From: Aspergillus flavus
Taxonomy: Eukaryota; Ascomycota; Eurotiomycetes; Eurotiales; Aspergillaceae
Length of the DNA: 64,000 bases
Direction: 5' to 3'
Assembly: GCF_009017415.1 (NCBI RefSeq)
Contig: NC_092403.1
Coordinates: forward strand, 1,984,001 to 2,048,000
The number at the start of each line of letters is the position of its first letter. The first letter of the stretch is position 1. This document shows positions 47,067 through 58,472 of this stretch, in pieces. A program made the translations under genes and the position numbers. The notes beneath the pieces were generated by a model, which was not told where the DNA came from, did not search any database, and was given only the letters and a program-made list of their open reading frames with translations.

Positions 47067-48659
47067 TTTGGACAAGAGACCAACAGCGGTAATGACTGGC
47101 ACTCGGAGAGCTCTTTCTGAAGGCACATACACCGTTCGAAAACCTTCATCTGGCTTGCTTTTATATGATATTTCTACGTACCCCCTCCCGTTGTTCGGTC
47201 TCTAGACTCAGATGCCAGTGGCTGTTCGATCCTATTGTGAATATGAGGAACCTCATTACCATTAGAAGAGGGAAATCATAATGCGTGGGGCCCAGGGCCG
47301 CGGTGGATTGCACCTAGCGCTTCAGTTCCATCTCGAAACCAGTTCTTGGTAGGGGATGAGTGAAGTAAAAGTGGGCATCGTTTTCGTATTGGATAGCACA
47401 TCAATAATCCACGCAGATCACTTTCCTTTCACAAGATTTATATCATTCAATGACAGTCTCCGCTTTCATTCCTCGTGGAGCCATCGCCTATATCCCAGCC
47501 CACCATGGAGTATAGGCGATCGAATGAGCATCACTAGCAGTGCTATTATGTAAAATTTACTTTTCATAAAGTGCAAACACATGATAGTTATCAGGTCGTC
47601 GATCAGATTATAACTAGCCCCACATATGCTCGGCTGGCAAGTATATCTAAAGTGCGTCGATCATCCCATCTGAAGTTTTAGACTGGTTGATAATCCCGCA
47701 GATCTCACCTGAATAGCCAGTCCGTTGAGGGTAATTCTGCGCGTGTTGAGAGGCAAGATCACCCTCAAACAATATCTTGATTTTAATACTAAGTGTCTAA
47801 CATGCTTTTACTTGAGCATGTGTACTTTTGAAACAGGGGTCGACCACTTTTCAACGACCTCATCAAGGAATGGATATGCCCACCATTAGAAGTATTTAAT
47901 CGTATGAAACCACGGTGCTAGACTCACTGAGCACGGTGAAATTATGATCAACAACTACTACTTGTCGTAACTGGCTTAAGCTTTCCTCCATGCCTAGAAA
48001 AGCCAATTCCAGACAAGCTTCGGATCAAATGTTTCATCTTAGAGCTCGCCCACGTACGGAAGATGTCACATCTATCTACTCGATAGAGTGGGATACATTC
48101 GGGTACCGAAGAAATATCACAAATGGCTTTCAGGAATACCACTCCCCTGGCGCTCTAGTCGCACAAAGGATACTCAGATCAGCCGTCTAGTGCTGAGCAG
48201 ACAACACACCTAGCTGGCTATACTCTTACCCCTCACACTGTTGTCGTGGTATGACCCTCAGAAGCTAACAGCTTCAGCTTATCTACGTATTAGTGCGGGA
48301 TGATCAATAGTTCTCCGTGCCCCTGAACCGATATGTTTCAGACAGCACATCCACTGTGATATGCAGTAACTCTCCAGTGTCAGAAAGTGCATGCAACGCT
48401 GGTAACCTTACCACTACTGCTGCACAGTACCAATAACCAAGTTACTTTAAAAACTACTATCCATGTTCCTAACTACCCATAATAAAGAGTTTCTTACAGC
48501 ATATTCTTATGCTACGGTACCATAGTTGAGTGCGTATCCAAAGACAGAGACCAGGTTTCTTGGCCTACGTGATGTGTGATTTCATTGATATGTGGTAATT
48601 GGAGGCATTAGCATTGCTATGACACATAAGACTAAGCTTTCGGGCTGGACTTCAACCAA
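47067..48659. other. Gene-poor stretch upstream of the ferric reductase
   Basis: About 1.6 kb. The near part is the reductase promoter. I see no coding region; short frames at 47356-47553 and 47990-48190 lack any recognisable feature. GATA or SreA-type iron sites were not clearly identified. Confidence 0.5.
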
Positions 48660-48764
48660 GCTTCCATAGTCTAGTGGTTAGGACGGCGGTCTCATAGCAA
48701 TATGACAATTCCTATCTAAAGGAGTTGCAATCCGCAAGCACGAGTTCGATTCTCGTTGGAAGCA
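48660..48764 (+). tRNA. tRNA-Met (anticodon CAU), with intron
   Basis: 105-nt precursor. Acceptor stem GCTTCCA/TGGAAGC is perfect, D-arm is GTCTAGTGGTTAGGAC, and T-arm is ACGAGTTCGATTCTCGT. The anticodon loop reads CTCATA before an intron of about 33 nt (GCAATATG...GAGTTGCA), so the anticodon is CAT. The anticodon stem GCGGT/TCCGC has four pairs and a U-U at the last position. A T-rich Pol III terminator follows from about 48767. A second copy lies inverted at 49325-49429. Confidence 0.85.
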
Positions 48765-49324
48765 CTTTCTTTTTCTCCCTTTTTAAACCATTCTTATCTT
48801 TTTCCCATGTGCAGATCCGTACTCTGTATGCTTCATCCAAATAGCCTGCAACCAGTGCTATCAACCAGCTTCACGTATTATCTGCTTTATCAAATAGTCT
48901 CCCGCAGTGCAGATCCTTGCCTACAAGTATAGGGTATATACCGGCTGATCACAGATTGTGTGTGATATTACTACCCCGAGAGTCTGAACTGCACTTCCTA
49001 AACCCTGTAATAGACCCAAGTAGGAGGAAGGGCAACACTAAGGACCGCTGTCGCGGACCAACATCACACGGTCGACGGCCATGGTGAAGATATGTATTCA
49101 GCCATCAAAACATTCAAGTACGCTCATTGGTATCGTGGTGTTCCCCGGTTACCCAAGCTGATTGAATGCTTGATGGCGACAGGGTAACAATCCCTCTTCT
49201 AAGCTTGTAGGCCGTGGATTCGGCTTCATGGATACATACGCACAGCCTGCCTTCGCGGTGATCCCTCCTTAAGGAACGGGAGAAATAGGCCCAGTGTAAG
49301 CAAAATGAAAACAGCAAAAAAGAA
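48765..49324. other. 560-bp spacer between the inverted tRNA-Met copies
   Basis: It contains both Pol III terminators (T-runs at about 48767-48783 and, on the reverse strand, 49316-49321). No coding region or mobile element is recognised. Confidence 0.55.
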
Positions 49325-49429
49325 TGCTTCCAACGAGAATCGAACTCGTGCTTGCGGATTGCAACTCCTTTAGATAGGAATTGTCATATTGCTATGAGAC
49401 CGCCGTCCTAACCACTAGACTATGGAAAC
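49325..49429 (-). tRNA. tRNA-Met (anticodon CAU), with intron, inverted second copy
   Basis: Same length, body and intron as the copy at 48660-48764. The only visible difference is in the acceptor stem: GTTTCCA instead of GCTTCCA, turning one C-G pair into U-G. The fold and the T6 terminator on its 3' side are kept, so it may still be expressed. Confidence 0.82.
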
Positions 49430-51044
49430 TTGATATATTATTCTGTCGTAATATTATGCTACATAGTCCTAAGATTGGGTGACCTTATAATCCTTGCACA
49501 GCTCCATATATTTCATTTTCTTCTGCTTGTATACTTCTTCTCTTCTATGTTAGTTATGTGGATATTCTTTGAACGACTTTATGGATTAAGTCGTGGTTAT
49601 CTTATTGCTGAAGTTGTTCCTTTAGCACTCCATGAGTAACTCGTGTGCAGTGTTACCTGCGTACATATATATTCTGGGCCCACCGGTATCTGCCGTGGTA
49701 GTATGGTGCGTATCTTCATAGTACATCGCCAAATATACTCTCGCCACCTGGACTACACAGGCTGTCACAAGCAGAGTGACCAATCAATTGCCAGTCAAAA
49801 TCATACACCGGTGATAATAAATGCAGCACTGCCCCTTTACTAGACACAAGAAGCTCGACAAGGATCACACAAGAACTACGGAACCGAGCGTCAAGGTCAA
49901 ACGCGCTCGGAAAAGGTGGCAATTTGTCCCAGTATTTGACTTTGGTAAAAACAGCAACGCGGAGACACCGACAAGTCAATCCCTCCCAGAGACCAAAACT
50001 GCAGCGAGACTCATTACTGACAGTGGCAGACACCGCGTGGCAACTAACACACCAACAAGGTAAGTCTGATAACTCCTTCCAGACACTAAGATTGCAGTGC
50101 TGGAAGGCCCACACGAAGCCTGACACGTTAGGACAAGGAAAAGCCTTTGAAGCTATACCATCTCCAATCGAAAGATTGCCGATACCATGGTGCCCTACAC
50201 CAACCACCCTACCAGGGACAACATCACCGCACTCGTCATGCCTCCCCTTAAGGTTCGACCCTAACGCCCTAAAGATACCTTAAGTCAGTCGGCAGATAGA
50301 GAATGCATTCCGCCTGGGTCTGCTGAGCTTGGCCGGTATGTCAGCAAAATTATCCCTGGTAAGAATGGATAATTGGGTTGGCAATTTGAGTTTTAACTTG
50401 CAACAAGTTACACCCGGTAGATGTATCGAAGTCATTAAGCTGTGTGTTGAGTCAGCATCTGGACTAGCACCGAGCGACATGGCCGTTGGTGAATTGTCCC
50501 GTGAACCCGGCGTAATATATAACGAGATGTTCCGTTTGTCCCCTAGACCGCACATACTAGGTACTACAGCGCTGGCTGGGGTCTAGTATAGATACTAATC
50601 AGTCTGATACAGTGAGGCAAGAGCCCCGAGAAGGTTGAATACATCGATCCCCTAGTGGTAAGTTGGCTTACCCACTCTGAAATTCTGCAGAATGAAGAAA
50701 CACGAGACAATGCACTGTGGGAATGGGGGAAGGTAGAACTTGACCACGTAGTTCCTCCATATTTTCTATATCACCAACCTGGCTCTGGCCTCTTAGGGTG
50801 TGATACGGTTGGCCGGAGTCATCAACTGAAACCTAGCCTAGCCGTATGCTATAGATAACTTTCTACACAAGCACCAGGTACTTTCCTTCGGTCTATATCC
50901 ACACCATCCAGACAATATTGGACTTCAGCTCGAGAGTTCTGATCACATCTGAATGTCCTTCAACACAGATTGCACAACCAAGTTGAAGTACCAATACTCA
51001 CGAGCCAATCTCGATAGTCGACTCAACGAATCCTAAAAAAATAA
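49430..51044. other. Gene-poor stretch between tRNA genes
   Basis: About 1.6 kb with no firmly supported gene. Weak coding hints: a plus-strand frame from 49821 ends at a GTAAGT (about 50060) with a TTGCAG (about 50096) in phase, but the product would be only about 90 residues and stops soon after. Another frame at 50329-50586 has no recognised domain. A degraded retroelement is possible next to tRNA genes, but I found no LTR ends, reverse transcriptase or integrase motifs. Confidence 0.45.
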
Positions 51045-51144
51045 CGACCGACCTGGGACTCGAACCCAGAACCTTCAGTTGTGATCTATTGACCAATCAA
51101 TGGCCTGCTAGGAGACTGACGCTCTACCATTGAGCCAGCCGGCC
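51045..51144 (-). tRNA. tRNA-Arg (anticodon CCU), with intron
   Basis: 100-nt precursor. Acceptor stem GGCCGGC/GTCGGTC pairs with two G-U wobbles, D-arm is GCTCAATGGTAGAGC, anticodon stem is TCAGT/ACTGA, and T-arm is CTGGGTTCGAGTCCCAG. The loop CTCCTA gives anticodon CCT, followed by a 28-nt intron (GCAGGCC...GATCAC). A run of seven T ends the transcript on the reverse strand at 51035-51041. Confidence 0.92.
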
Positions 51145-51562
51145 AGGATCTATTTAATCAGGGACCAATTTTGACACTATTGGCCTACCGTGACACTGGG
51201 TAAGAAGTGTCATTGTGTCGGTGGATTAAAGTATATTATGGTAGATATAGCTTGGCGAGCTATTTTGGTGGAAGGGCGGACATTTCCAGATTAACACTAC
51301 GAAACATATGCGCTGGTTTGTGTTATGGTAACTGGTTGTTTCGCTTAGGGTATCTTAACCCGACAGTAAAATCACTTCCTCATCAAGAAGAGAGAAATAT
51401 CGTACAAATGTGACCAGCCAAGAAACATCATTATTGTCTCTCGTCTAACATCAAGTTATATAGAGCACACAACGTACACATACGTTTGATGAAAAAAGTG
51501 TAAGAGTATCTTTTCATGCATAAACGAAACGGAAGCGAAAGAAACACCCGAACGTGCAACCA
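51145..51562. other. Intergenic, 3' flank of SEC66
   Basis: About 420 bases between tRNA-Arg and the SEC66 stop. No gene is seen; a short frame at 51207-51413 is unsupported. Confidence 0.55.
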
Positions 51563-52521
51563 TTATTTCTTGCCCTTCTTCTTCTTCTTGCTTGGGGACG
51601 CCGGACTCCCAGGCTGCTCATCAGCCTCGACCAAAACTGCATCGTCATCGCTTCCAGTTACCGAGGACGGCGCACCAGACGACTCGGGGGTCTTTATTGC
51701 AGGGGTGGAGCTGCTGGTCGTGGTAGGGGTTGTGTCAGCTGGAGCTTCGGTTTTCTGCGGAGGTGCGGTTGAAGTAGAGTCCTCGGCGTCCAATTCCTTC
51801 ATGAATCCTTCCTTGATGCTGGCTCTCCTCTTCTCCCACCATTGACGCTCCTCGTCCAACTTGGCCTGCTGCTCAGCGATGCGCTCGCGATAGAGGGTGT
51901 TGTTCATCATTTCATTGGCAGATTGGAAAATCGTTTGGCCCCAACCGGGTACATATGCGTTGGCCTAAGTTCGAACCATTCAGTCACCACATCCTCAAGA
52001 TATGCAGAAGTAAAGCACAAGGAGAAAAATAACTAACCTCAGAAACAACATCGCGAACCTCATCCTCCATCTCCTTCTCCGCCCTCTGGAACCGTTGCCA
52101 CAAATCATCACCCACACTACCACGCTGAAGTAGCACACCCAAAGCCTGTTTCTGACTGCGCAGGGCCAAAACCCGTTTAATATCCTCCTCTGCACGTCTT
52201 AAGAGCGCAGCCTTAAGCACCGACTCGGGTACAGCAGGCGCCTTCTTCTCCTTAGAAGAGGTCGCAGGCGGGTCAATGTGAAGAAGGGAGAAATAGATAT
52301 CTCGTTGGAGGTGAGCGGGGAACCATGGTTCTAGAGAGTATGCCTTTTCTATATGTCCGCGACGGGCCTTGGTTAGTATACTAGATGAACGTGGCTTCTT
52401 TGGGAAAGGCGCTGAACATACGGGCTTTGCGCTTGCGGTATAATGAGGAGAAGGTTGCTAGGGAGCCGATTAGAACACCTAGGTAGGCGAACGGCACGGC
52501 GAGACTGAGCCAGTTTACCAT
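51563..52521 (-). CDS. sec66: SEC66 (Sec71), subunit of the Sec62/Sec63 translocon complex
   Basis: Protein of about 270 residues in three exons: 52521-52422, 52348-52038 and 51964-51563. It starts MVNWLSLAVPFAYLGVLIGSL, giving one N-terminal TM helix. Intron 1 has GTATGT and TACTAAC and ends CATATAG, so that RKRKA joins QKAYSLEPWFPAHLQRDIY, the conserved Sec66 segment. Exon 2 holds the cytosolic helical domain (ESVLKAALLRRAEEDIKRV, DDLWQRFQRAEKEMEDEV). Exon 3 has ANAYVPGWGQTIFQSANEM and NTLYRERI, then an acidic/Ser-Thr tail ending in Lys (KKKKKGKK). Sec66 works with Sec62, Sec63 and Sec72 in post-translational import into the ER. The domain order and length match the family. Confidence 0.94.
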
Positions 52522-53378
52522 GGCGTTGTATAGGACAGATATGGCTGTCCTGGAATAGCGATCGAACGGAGTTTAAATGTCGGCGGGGAGTATTCAGGCT
52601 GGGGTCATAATATCGTTGCTGGTTTTCGTGTGAAACCTTCGCAGCGCTGTCTGCAAAGAATGTTGAAAATAGAAAAATTGCGCGCGACACCAAGCAGCAC
52701 AATGTCGGAGTTGTATGAGGGAGGGAGAGATAATCGTAGTGTTCCTCGCCGCAGGAAAGGGAAATTTGGTGAGGCGGTGATGATCGCGCTCCTTCGGGAA
52801 AGGACAGGCTGGTGTCTTGGCCGCGTCACATGTTCACTGCCATACGAGTATACGTTCAATTCTCTAGGGTTTATTGACACAACTCTAGTCACTGATGCTT
52901 TGTTGTCTGATGCATTTTATCTACAAAATTGTCCACAAATTTTGAAGGAAATGAGATGTCTTAAAGCATACATGCACGAGCTCACCGTTCGCGCGAGAGA
53001 AAACAAACCGGCCCTTTAAAACCCGTAGTACCAACCAAAAAGAAACACACTCGCAGGCTTTCAGAACAGCCATTCCGTAGATAATAAGCAAGATAGGAAA
53101 TGTAAACAAGATAGGTATAATCTGAGAGTAGAAGATAAAAGAGGATAGAAAAAAAGAAAAAAAAGAAAGATCCTAGAGCCAGCATTGACTTCATTACACA
53201 AGTCCATTGTCAAAGTACACAAACACCCCTAATTCAACCCTATACCAAGCGAAGAGGAAATAATGGGTAGGAAAGAAAGGAAACGAAGAAAGAGAGAGGG
53301 TGAGGGAGAGAGATTGAGGGGTGGAGGCAAGGGAAGAAGAGAGAATTAAGGGTTCTCTTGACGAGGGCTGCAGCATAG
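52522..53378. other. SEC66 promoter and 3' flank of the ATPase gene
   Basis: About 860 bases. A plus-strand frame at 52630-53019 overlaps the SEC66 promoter and has no recognisable feature. A purine-rich stretch on the plus strand (53140-53350) is the AG/CT-rich 3' flank of the ATPase gene. Confidence 0.55.
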
Positions 53379-56300
53379 TTACAGGTGTTCGAATGATGAA
53401 CCCAACTGTTCCTTCGTCCTTTGACTGATAGGACCAATTTCCTGCATCGCCTGCATGTCTTCGAGGATCTCATTGAATGAGTCCCGAATTCCAGCGGCCA
53501 CTTTGCTGCGGTTCCATTCACCACGCGTGCGCCACAGGTAGTCCATTAGGCTAGTGTTGATCTGCTCAAGCTGCTCCACCGAGCAGCCACTGGTCCGCTG
53601 GGTGAGCTGCTCGTGCAGATTCTGGACATACTCAGAGTCCACGATTAGCTTTGGTGAGTGGTCCTCATCGTTCAGTATCGAATGGAGATTAACTGGCGGA
53701 TGAGATGACGGCTTCGTGGATTCATCGAAAAGAGGCACGGGTGGTTGTGTTTTCGGTTGCGACTGACTGCCATTCACATGGTGTTCGGGCTGCGAGTCTG
53801 CGTTTCCGGGAAGAGACTCGCGTGGCCTCGGTGACGGCTGGCTGCTGTCACATTGCTGCGTGTCTGGTAGATGCTCTTCTAATCCCACCCGGTCTGGGTA
53901 TTGAGTAAGGTCAGGGAAATCGTGCCTTATTGCTTGACCCACTATGGGGCTTTGTGTATAATTTGGACGGAGAGATGATTGATCTGACGATTTTTGGCCT
54001 GACGTTGTTTGTGTAGTAGAAGCTTCGTTAGCGTAGTCGTGTGGCTGAGATCCCGGAGCCATTGGAGTCATCGGCCCCTTCTGCGAGAAGCTCGAAAGAC
54101 CTGATTCGCGTCGTATCTGCTGGGAAGGCGCTGTGTGGGAATACGGTGGTTTTGGCTGCGCCGATGGCCCGAATGAACTGCCTTGCGTGTCTCTTGTGCC
54201 TGAGTGGTCTTCTGAATTGGTCATGTAGACATCACCGTCCCCATCTGGCCTCGACTCATGTGAACCATTGCTTGTCGGTCCACGGGCGCTCAGATCATTG
54301 AGATCTGAGCCTCCGCTTTGATGGTAGCCGTTGGTCAAGAAGCTTGCCGTTGATTGTCGTGTCGGCGTTACCGGTCTGGCCTGCTCCTTGGGAGCGAGGT
54401 CAGGGAATGTCTCGCCTAGCACCACAGGGCCACTTGAAGGACCCGACTCGGTATTACCATGCGGTACATTATGGTTCGCCGTGTGACCCAAAAAGCCTCC
54501 CTTTTCTGCTTCCTCGACCCTCTTGGCCTTTTCAGCTGCGGCCTTTTCCCTTGCCAGTTCCCGAATGTAGACATTCTCGCATTCTGCGACGAGCTGCGGC
54601 TCGGCCTGCTCGATGGTGGAGATATCAACTTCAACGTTAGACAGAAGCTCGTTGGCTCTCAAGATCCTCTCTTGATCGCCAGTCTGTCGTGCATCTTTGG
54701 CTAGTCGCTTTATGTCCGCCAGGAAGTCACTGGGTCGTTTATAGTATCCATTGGAGAGGCGCTTTTCGATGGTAACGATTTCCATATTGTAGAAGAATTT
54801 ACCCGACACGGTTTCCCAGAGTCCCGGGACGCCGTGTTTGTCATAAGCCTTCTCGAATGGCCGGAAGGTGGTCCGCTGTTCAATCGGTAGATCGCTTGTG
54901 ACGATGTTGGGATCATCCTCTTCCCAGAGGTACCGGATCTGAGACTCATCGATCACACCGGTTCTGAACCGTTTGTACTTCTTGATCTGGTCCATGATAG
55001 GCTGGATCCTAATTTTTAGAAGATTCAGCGTTTGGTGATCTTTCTTTTTCTGAGCTTTTAGCTGCTCCTTGGTGAGTGGCGTTGTGGGCTTTGGCGGAGG
55101 TGGAGGCGCAATCTCCAGGGTCTCGAGTTCCCTCTTCTTACGGTTCTCGGGATCCGGAAAATGCGCTGGCGAGGTTTTGATGTACTCGACTACCTTACTG
55201 AAATACTCGTACCGTGCTTCATTTCCTGGCGCTTTCAGGTCGTAAAAGTTTCTCTTCGAAAACCCAAACATCTGCCGTAGCAGCCCGGTGTCGATTTCTT
55301 CTCCTGTTATCTCCTGGACTCCGAGAAGCAAGACAGGATCAGTGGGAGGTATCGACCGCAGCAAACCCAAGAAGGTGGAGAGAACGGCTTGCCCAACGGT
55401 TTCGGACCAACTTTCTATGTTGGGAATGTATATCACACTTGGCCTATGTCTCTTGACCTCTGCAAAGAGCTGTATGACAGCTGCTTCCGGGGACCGAGTC
55501 GAATCACTAAGGAGAGTAGGCAAATCGAACGATTGCACGTGCAGTCCTTCAAAGTAGTGCAAAATGGCAGCCGCCAGATACTGTTGGCCCATGCCCATTA
55601 GTCCGCGAAGCAGCATCCTGGGCCTGAAAACTCGCGACCTGTCGAATTCTTGTTGCATCTGCTCGCGTTGGAAACTTCCAGCGCCCTCGGGCTCCTCAAA
55701 TTGTGCTTCTTCCAAAGCAGTGAGCCGTTTTCTTTGTGGAAGAATTTCGGAGAGCAGGGCTCTAATGTCGGCCAGAGGATGACGTAGTAACGGTTCGACT
55801 TCCTTGGGGAGCGGCGAGGCGCCGGATGAAGTGGACCTCTCTGATGATGGGACCATCTTCTTGATCGCGAGCATAAAGTCCTTCGGGGTGACATCGATGT
55901 TCTTCGGATCGATAAGAAGCTTCTTGTCGGATTTGTAGATTTGAGGATATCTTCTTTGTACTGCATTAAGAGCGGCTTCTGTGCAAAGAGCACGAAGGTC
56001 GGCTCCTCCATAACCCTTAGTGATCTCAGCCAGCTCATCCTTGATATGGCCCGGAAGAGGTGGATCCCAGCCCTTGGTATGGATGTCGAGAATAGCGCGC
56101 CGACCTTCGGCATTCGGCAGGGGGAAGTAGAACTCTCGATCAAAACGACCCGGACGGCGTAGAGCAGGGTCAATCGAATCAGGTCGATTGGTGGCACCAA
56201 TAACAATGACTTGACCACGGCCATCCATACCATCCATCAACGCTAGCAGAGTAGAGACGATAGACGCATGGATCTGTTCCTGTTTGCTTGATCTCACTGG

Positions 56301-58472
56301 AGCCAGACCTAGAGGTAGATAAGTCAGTAGTGTTAGGGCTCTTTCTTCAGGGGTTGTTCACTTACCATCAATTTCGTCGAAAAAGATAATGCTAGGCTGT
56401 GTTTTACGAGCTTCCTCGAATAGTAGTCGCAGCTGTCTTTCAGCCTCACCCACCCATTTGCTTAGCGCATCAGCTCCTTTTCTCATGTAGAATGTGACTT
56501 TACGGCCTTCGGAGCTGACACTGTTCGCCAAGGCTCTGGCTAAAAGGGTTTTACCCGTTCCAGGAGGACCATGGAAGAGAACTCCTCTAGGCGGCACGAT
56601 GTGGAAACGCTGGAAGATCTCCGGGTATAGCAGAGGAAGAGACACCATTTCCTTCAACTGATCAATATGGCCCTGCAAGCCTCCAACGCTATCGAAATTG
56701 ACACTCATATCCACACCTAACGGGTCTGCATCCGCAAGCGCCTGCTTATCCTTGACTTTGCCCAGGTTTGCCGGAGTCCCTGAGAGACCTTGCGCAGCGT
56801 CGTGTGTTTGCGTCTGGCCGGGGAGAAGACCAGCGCCGTGTGGCCCAAGAGCAGATCCCACACCGGCAACGGAGCCACGCGGGTGATGCAACCCTTCATC
56901 ATCGCTGCTATCACTGTCAACGCCTCCAGTCGCAGCAGGTGCCCCGGGGGGAGCCAGAATCGCAGCTGGGCCACCGCCTCCGAAAGGTCCATAAGTAGGG
57001 AATAGGGTGCGTTGCCAGCTACCGCCGCCGCCACCCCCGCGGCCACCACGGCGCGAGGGAGATTCATTGACCTCGTTCTCGGCTTCCTCGATCGGTAGAA
57101 TTAGGTCCGGTCGTATGATTCGATAATCCACATCCTTGCGGCTGCGCCGAGGTTTTTCATACACAATATCCGTCTGTAATCTTCTACGAGGTCGGCCACC
57201 CCTCAGATCCTCAAGTTCTTCGGCGAGTTCTTCTGCAATATCAGCCGCCGCTTCGGATTGCCCACGAGATCGAGACGCCCTCTTGCGAAGACCAGGACGC
57301 CGTCCGGCGGCGCTGTCCTCTTCATCATCGCGTGCTTGACTGGCTTTACGGGGAGATGCGTTGGATTTTCCGGTCTGGGATACCTCATCATCATCGTTCG
57401 AGTCTTCCTCTTCGGGTTCAAAGTCGCTCTCCTCATCATTCAATCGCTTTCGCTGAGAACTCTTCGGTTTCTTTCGACTGGAGCGACGAGGCCCTGACGG
57501 TTCCTCTTCATCTGGCTGCTCGGGCTCCTCGATTTGCTGGCTTCTGTTTGGACGAGTTCTTCTCCGGGTTACTGGGCCTTCGTCTTCGTCTTCATCCTCT
57601 TCGTGTTCAGCATCTTCGTTCTCAGACTCGGGAACAAAGCCCTCGTCGGCTTCTGCCGCTCCTTGCTGGTCATCCCCAGCGGATATGGGCCCTTCTTCGA
57701 AGCTGGCCTGCGCACTTTCCATAATCTCAACCTGGGAGCCTTTGACTTCCGTGGTGGTCTCTTCAATATACTCTTCCTGCTTCTCCTGAGTCTCATCATC
57801 TTCTTCCATGACCGTAGGAACCTGCTTCGATGAGCGAGATCCGCGGCGATTTGGTCGAATTACTTCAGCCTCTGGACTATGTGTACCTCGTTCGACTGTT
57901 TCCACATGGCGACCTGAGTTGGTGAGCGCGTAAATGTCTTCCGACGCGCCTCGTGTGCGTCGGGTGACTCGTCGGTTTCCTTGGTCCTGCTGTGGCTGTC
58001 GCTTCAAAGCATCACCCAATTTTAACGTGACCACGGCAGTTTTGCGTTTCTTTGGTGAAGTTTGTTCTGATTCACCGTCGTCATCCTCGAAGCTACTTGA
58101 ATCGCCTTCGTTATAAAGTGGACGGTTCGTGGCCGCCCTTCGCGCGACGAGGCCTCTTGCATTCCTCTGAGCGTTGATATCAGGTTCTTCCTCCGACTCT
58201 TCATAAGACAATTCCTCATCCTCACTGAAGAAATCATCATCGTCAGACACAATGTCATCGTTGGAACGGCGACGAGGTCTCTTCTTCGACGGCTTGGACT
58301 TCTTCCTCGACTTGGAACGCGAGACGGAGCGGCGAGATGAGCGGGGGTGGTCGCTGTAGTCGTCATCGTCCGAATCGGACTTGTTGGCGATTTCTTCGAT
58401 TGAGCGCTTCATACGAGCCATGGTATCGTGCCAGAAAGGCTTGAGCGTTGGATCTCTTTTGATGGTCGCCAT
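53379..58472 (-). CDS. yta7: YTA7/Abo1/ATAD2-type AAA+ bromodomain chromatin ATPase
   Basis: Nuclear protein of about 1678 residues in two exons, 58472-56366 and 56308-53379; the intron (57 nt) splits the Walker B region and rejoins FFDEIDG-LAPVRSS. The N-terminal about 580 residues are disordered and mostly acidic, with basic patches (KKSKPSKKRPRRRS). AAA1 is canonical: Walker A GPPGTGKTLLARALA, Walker B PSIIFFDEIDG, sensor GATNRPDSIDPALRRPGRFD with Arg fingers. AAA2 is degenerate, with GMGQQYLAAAI where a Walker A should be, as in known members. A bromodomain-like helical region follows (FEKAYDKHGVPGLWETV, YYKRPSDFLADIKRLAKDARQ). The tail is Ser/Gln-rich. The family remodels histone H3-H4 and nucleosome density. 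Confidence 0.95.

Noticed and set aside
49716..50207. Minus-strand frame of 163 residues between tRNA genes
   Set aside because: Cys/Ser/Val-rich without ordered pattern; no transposon or other domain could be recognised.
48765..51044. LTR retrotransposon next to the tRNA genes
   Set aside because: No paired terminal repeats, primer-binding site, reverse transcriptase or integrase motif was found by eye. A dot-plot and repeat library would be decisive.
52630..53019. Plus-strand frame of 129 residues upstream of SEC66
   Set aside because: It lies in the SEC66 promoter, has no domain or conserved-looking segment, and no splice partner.
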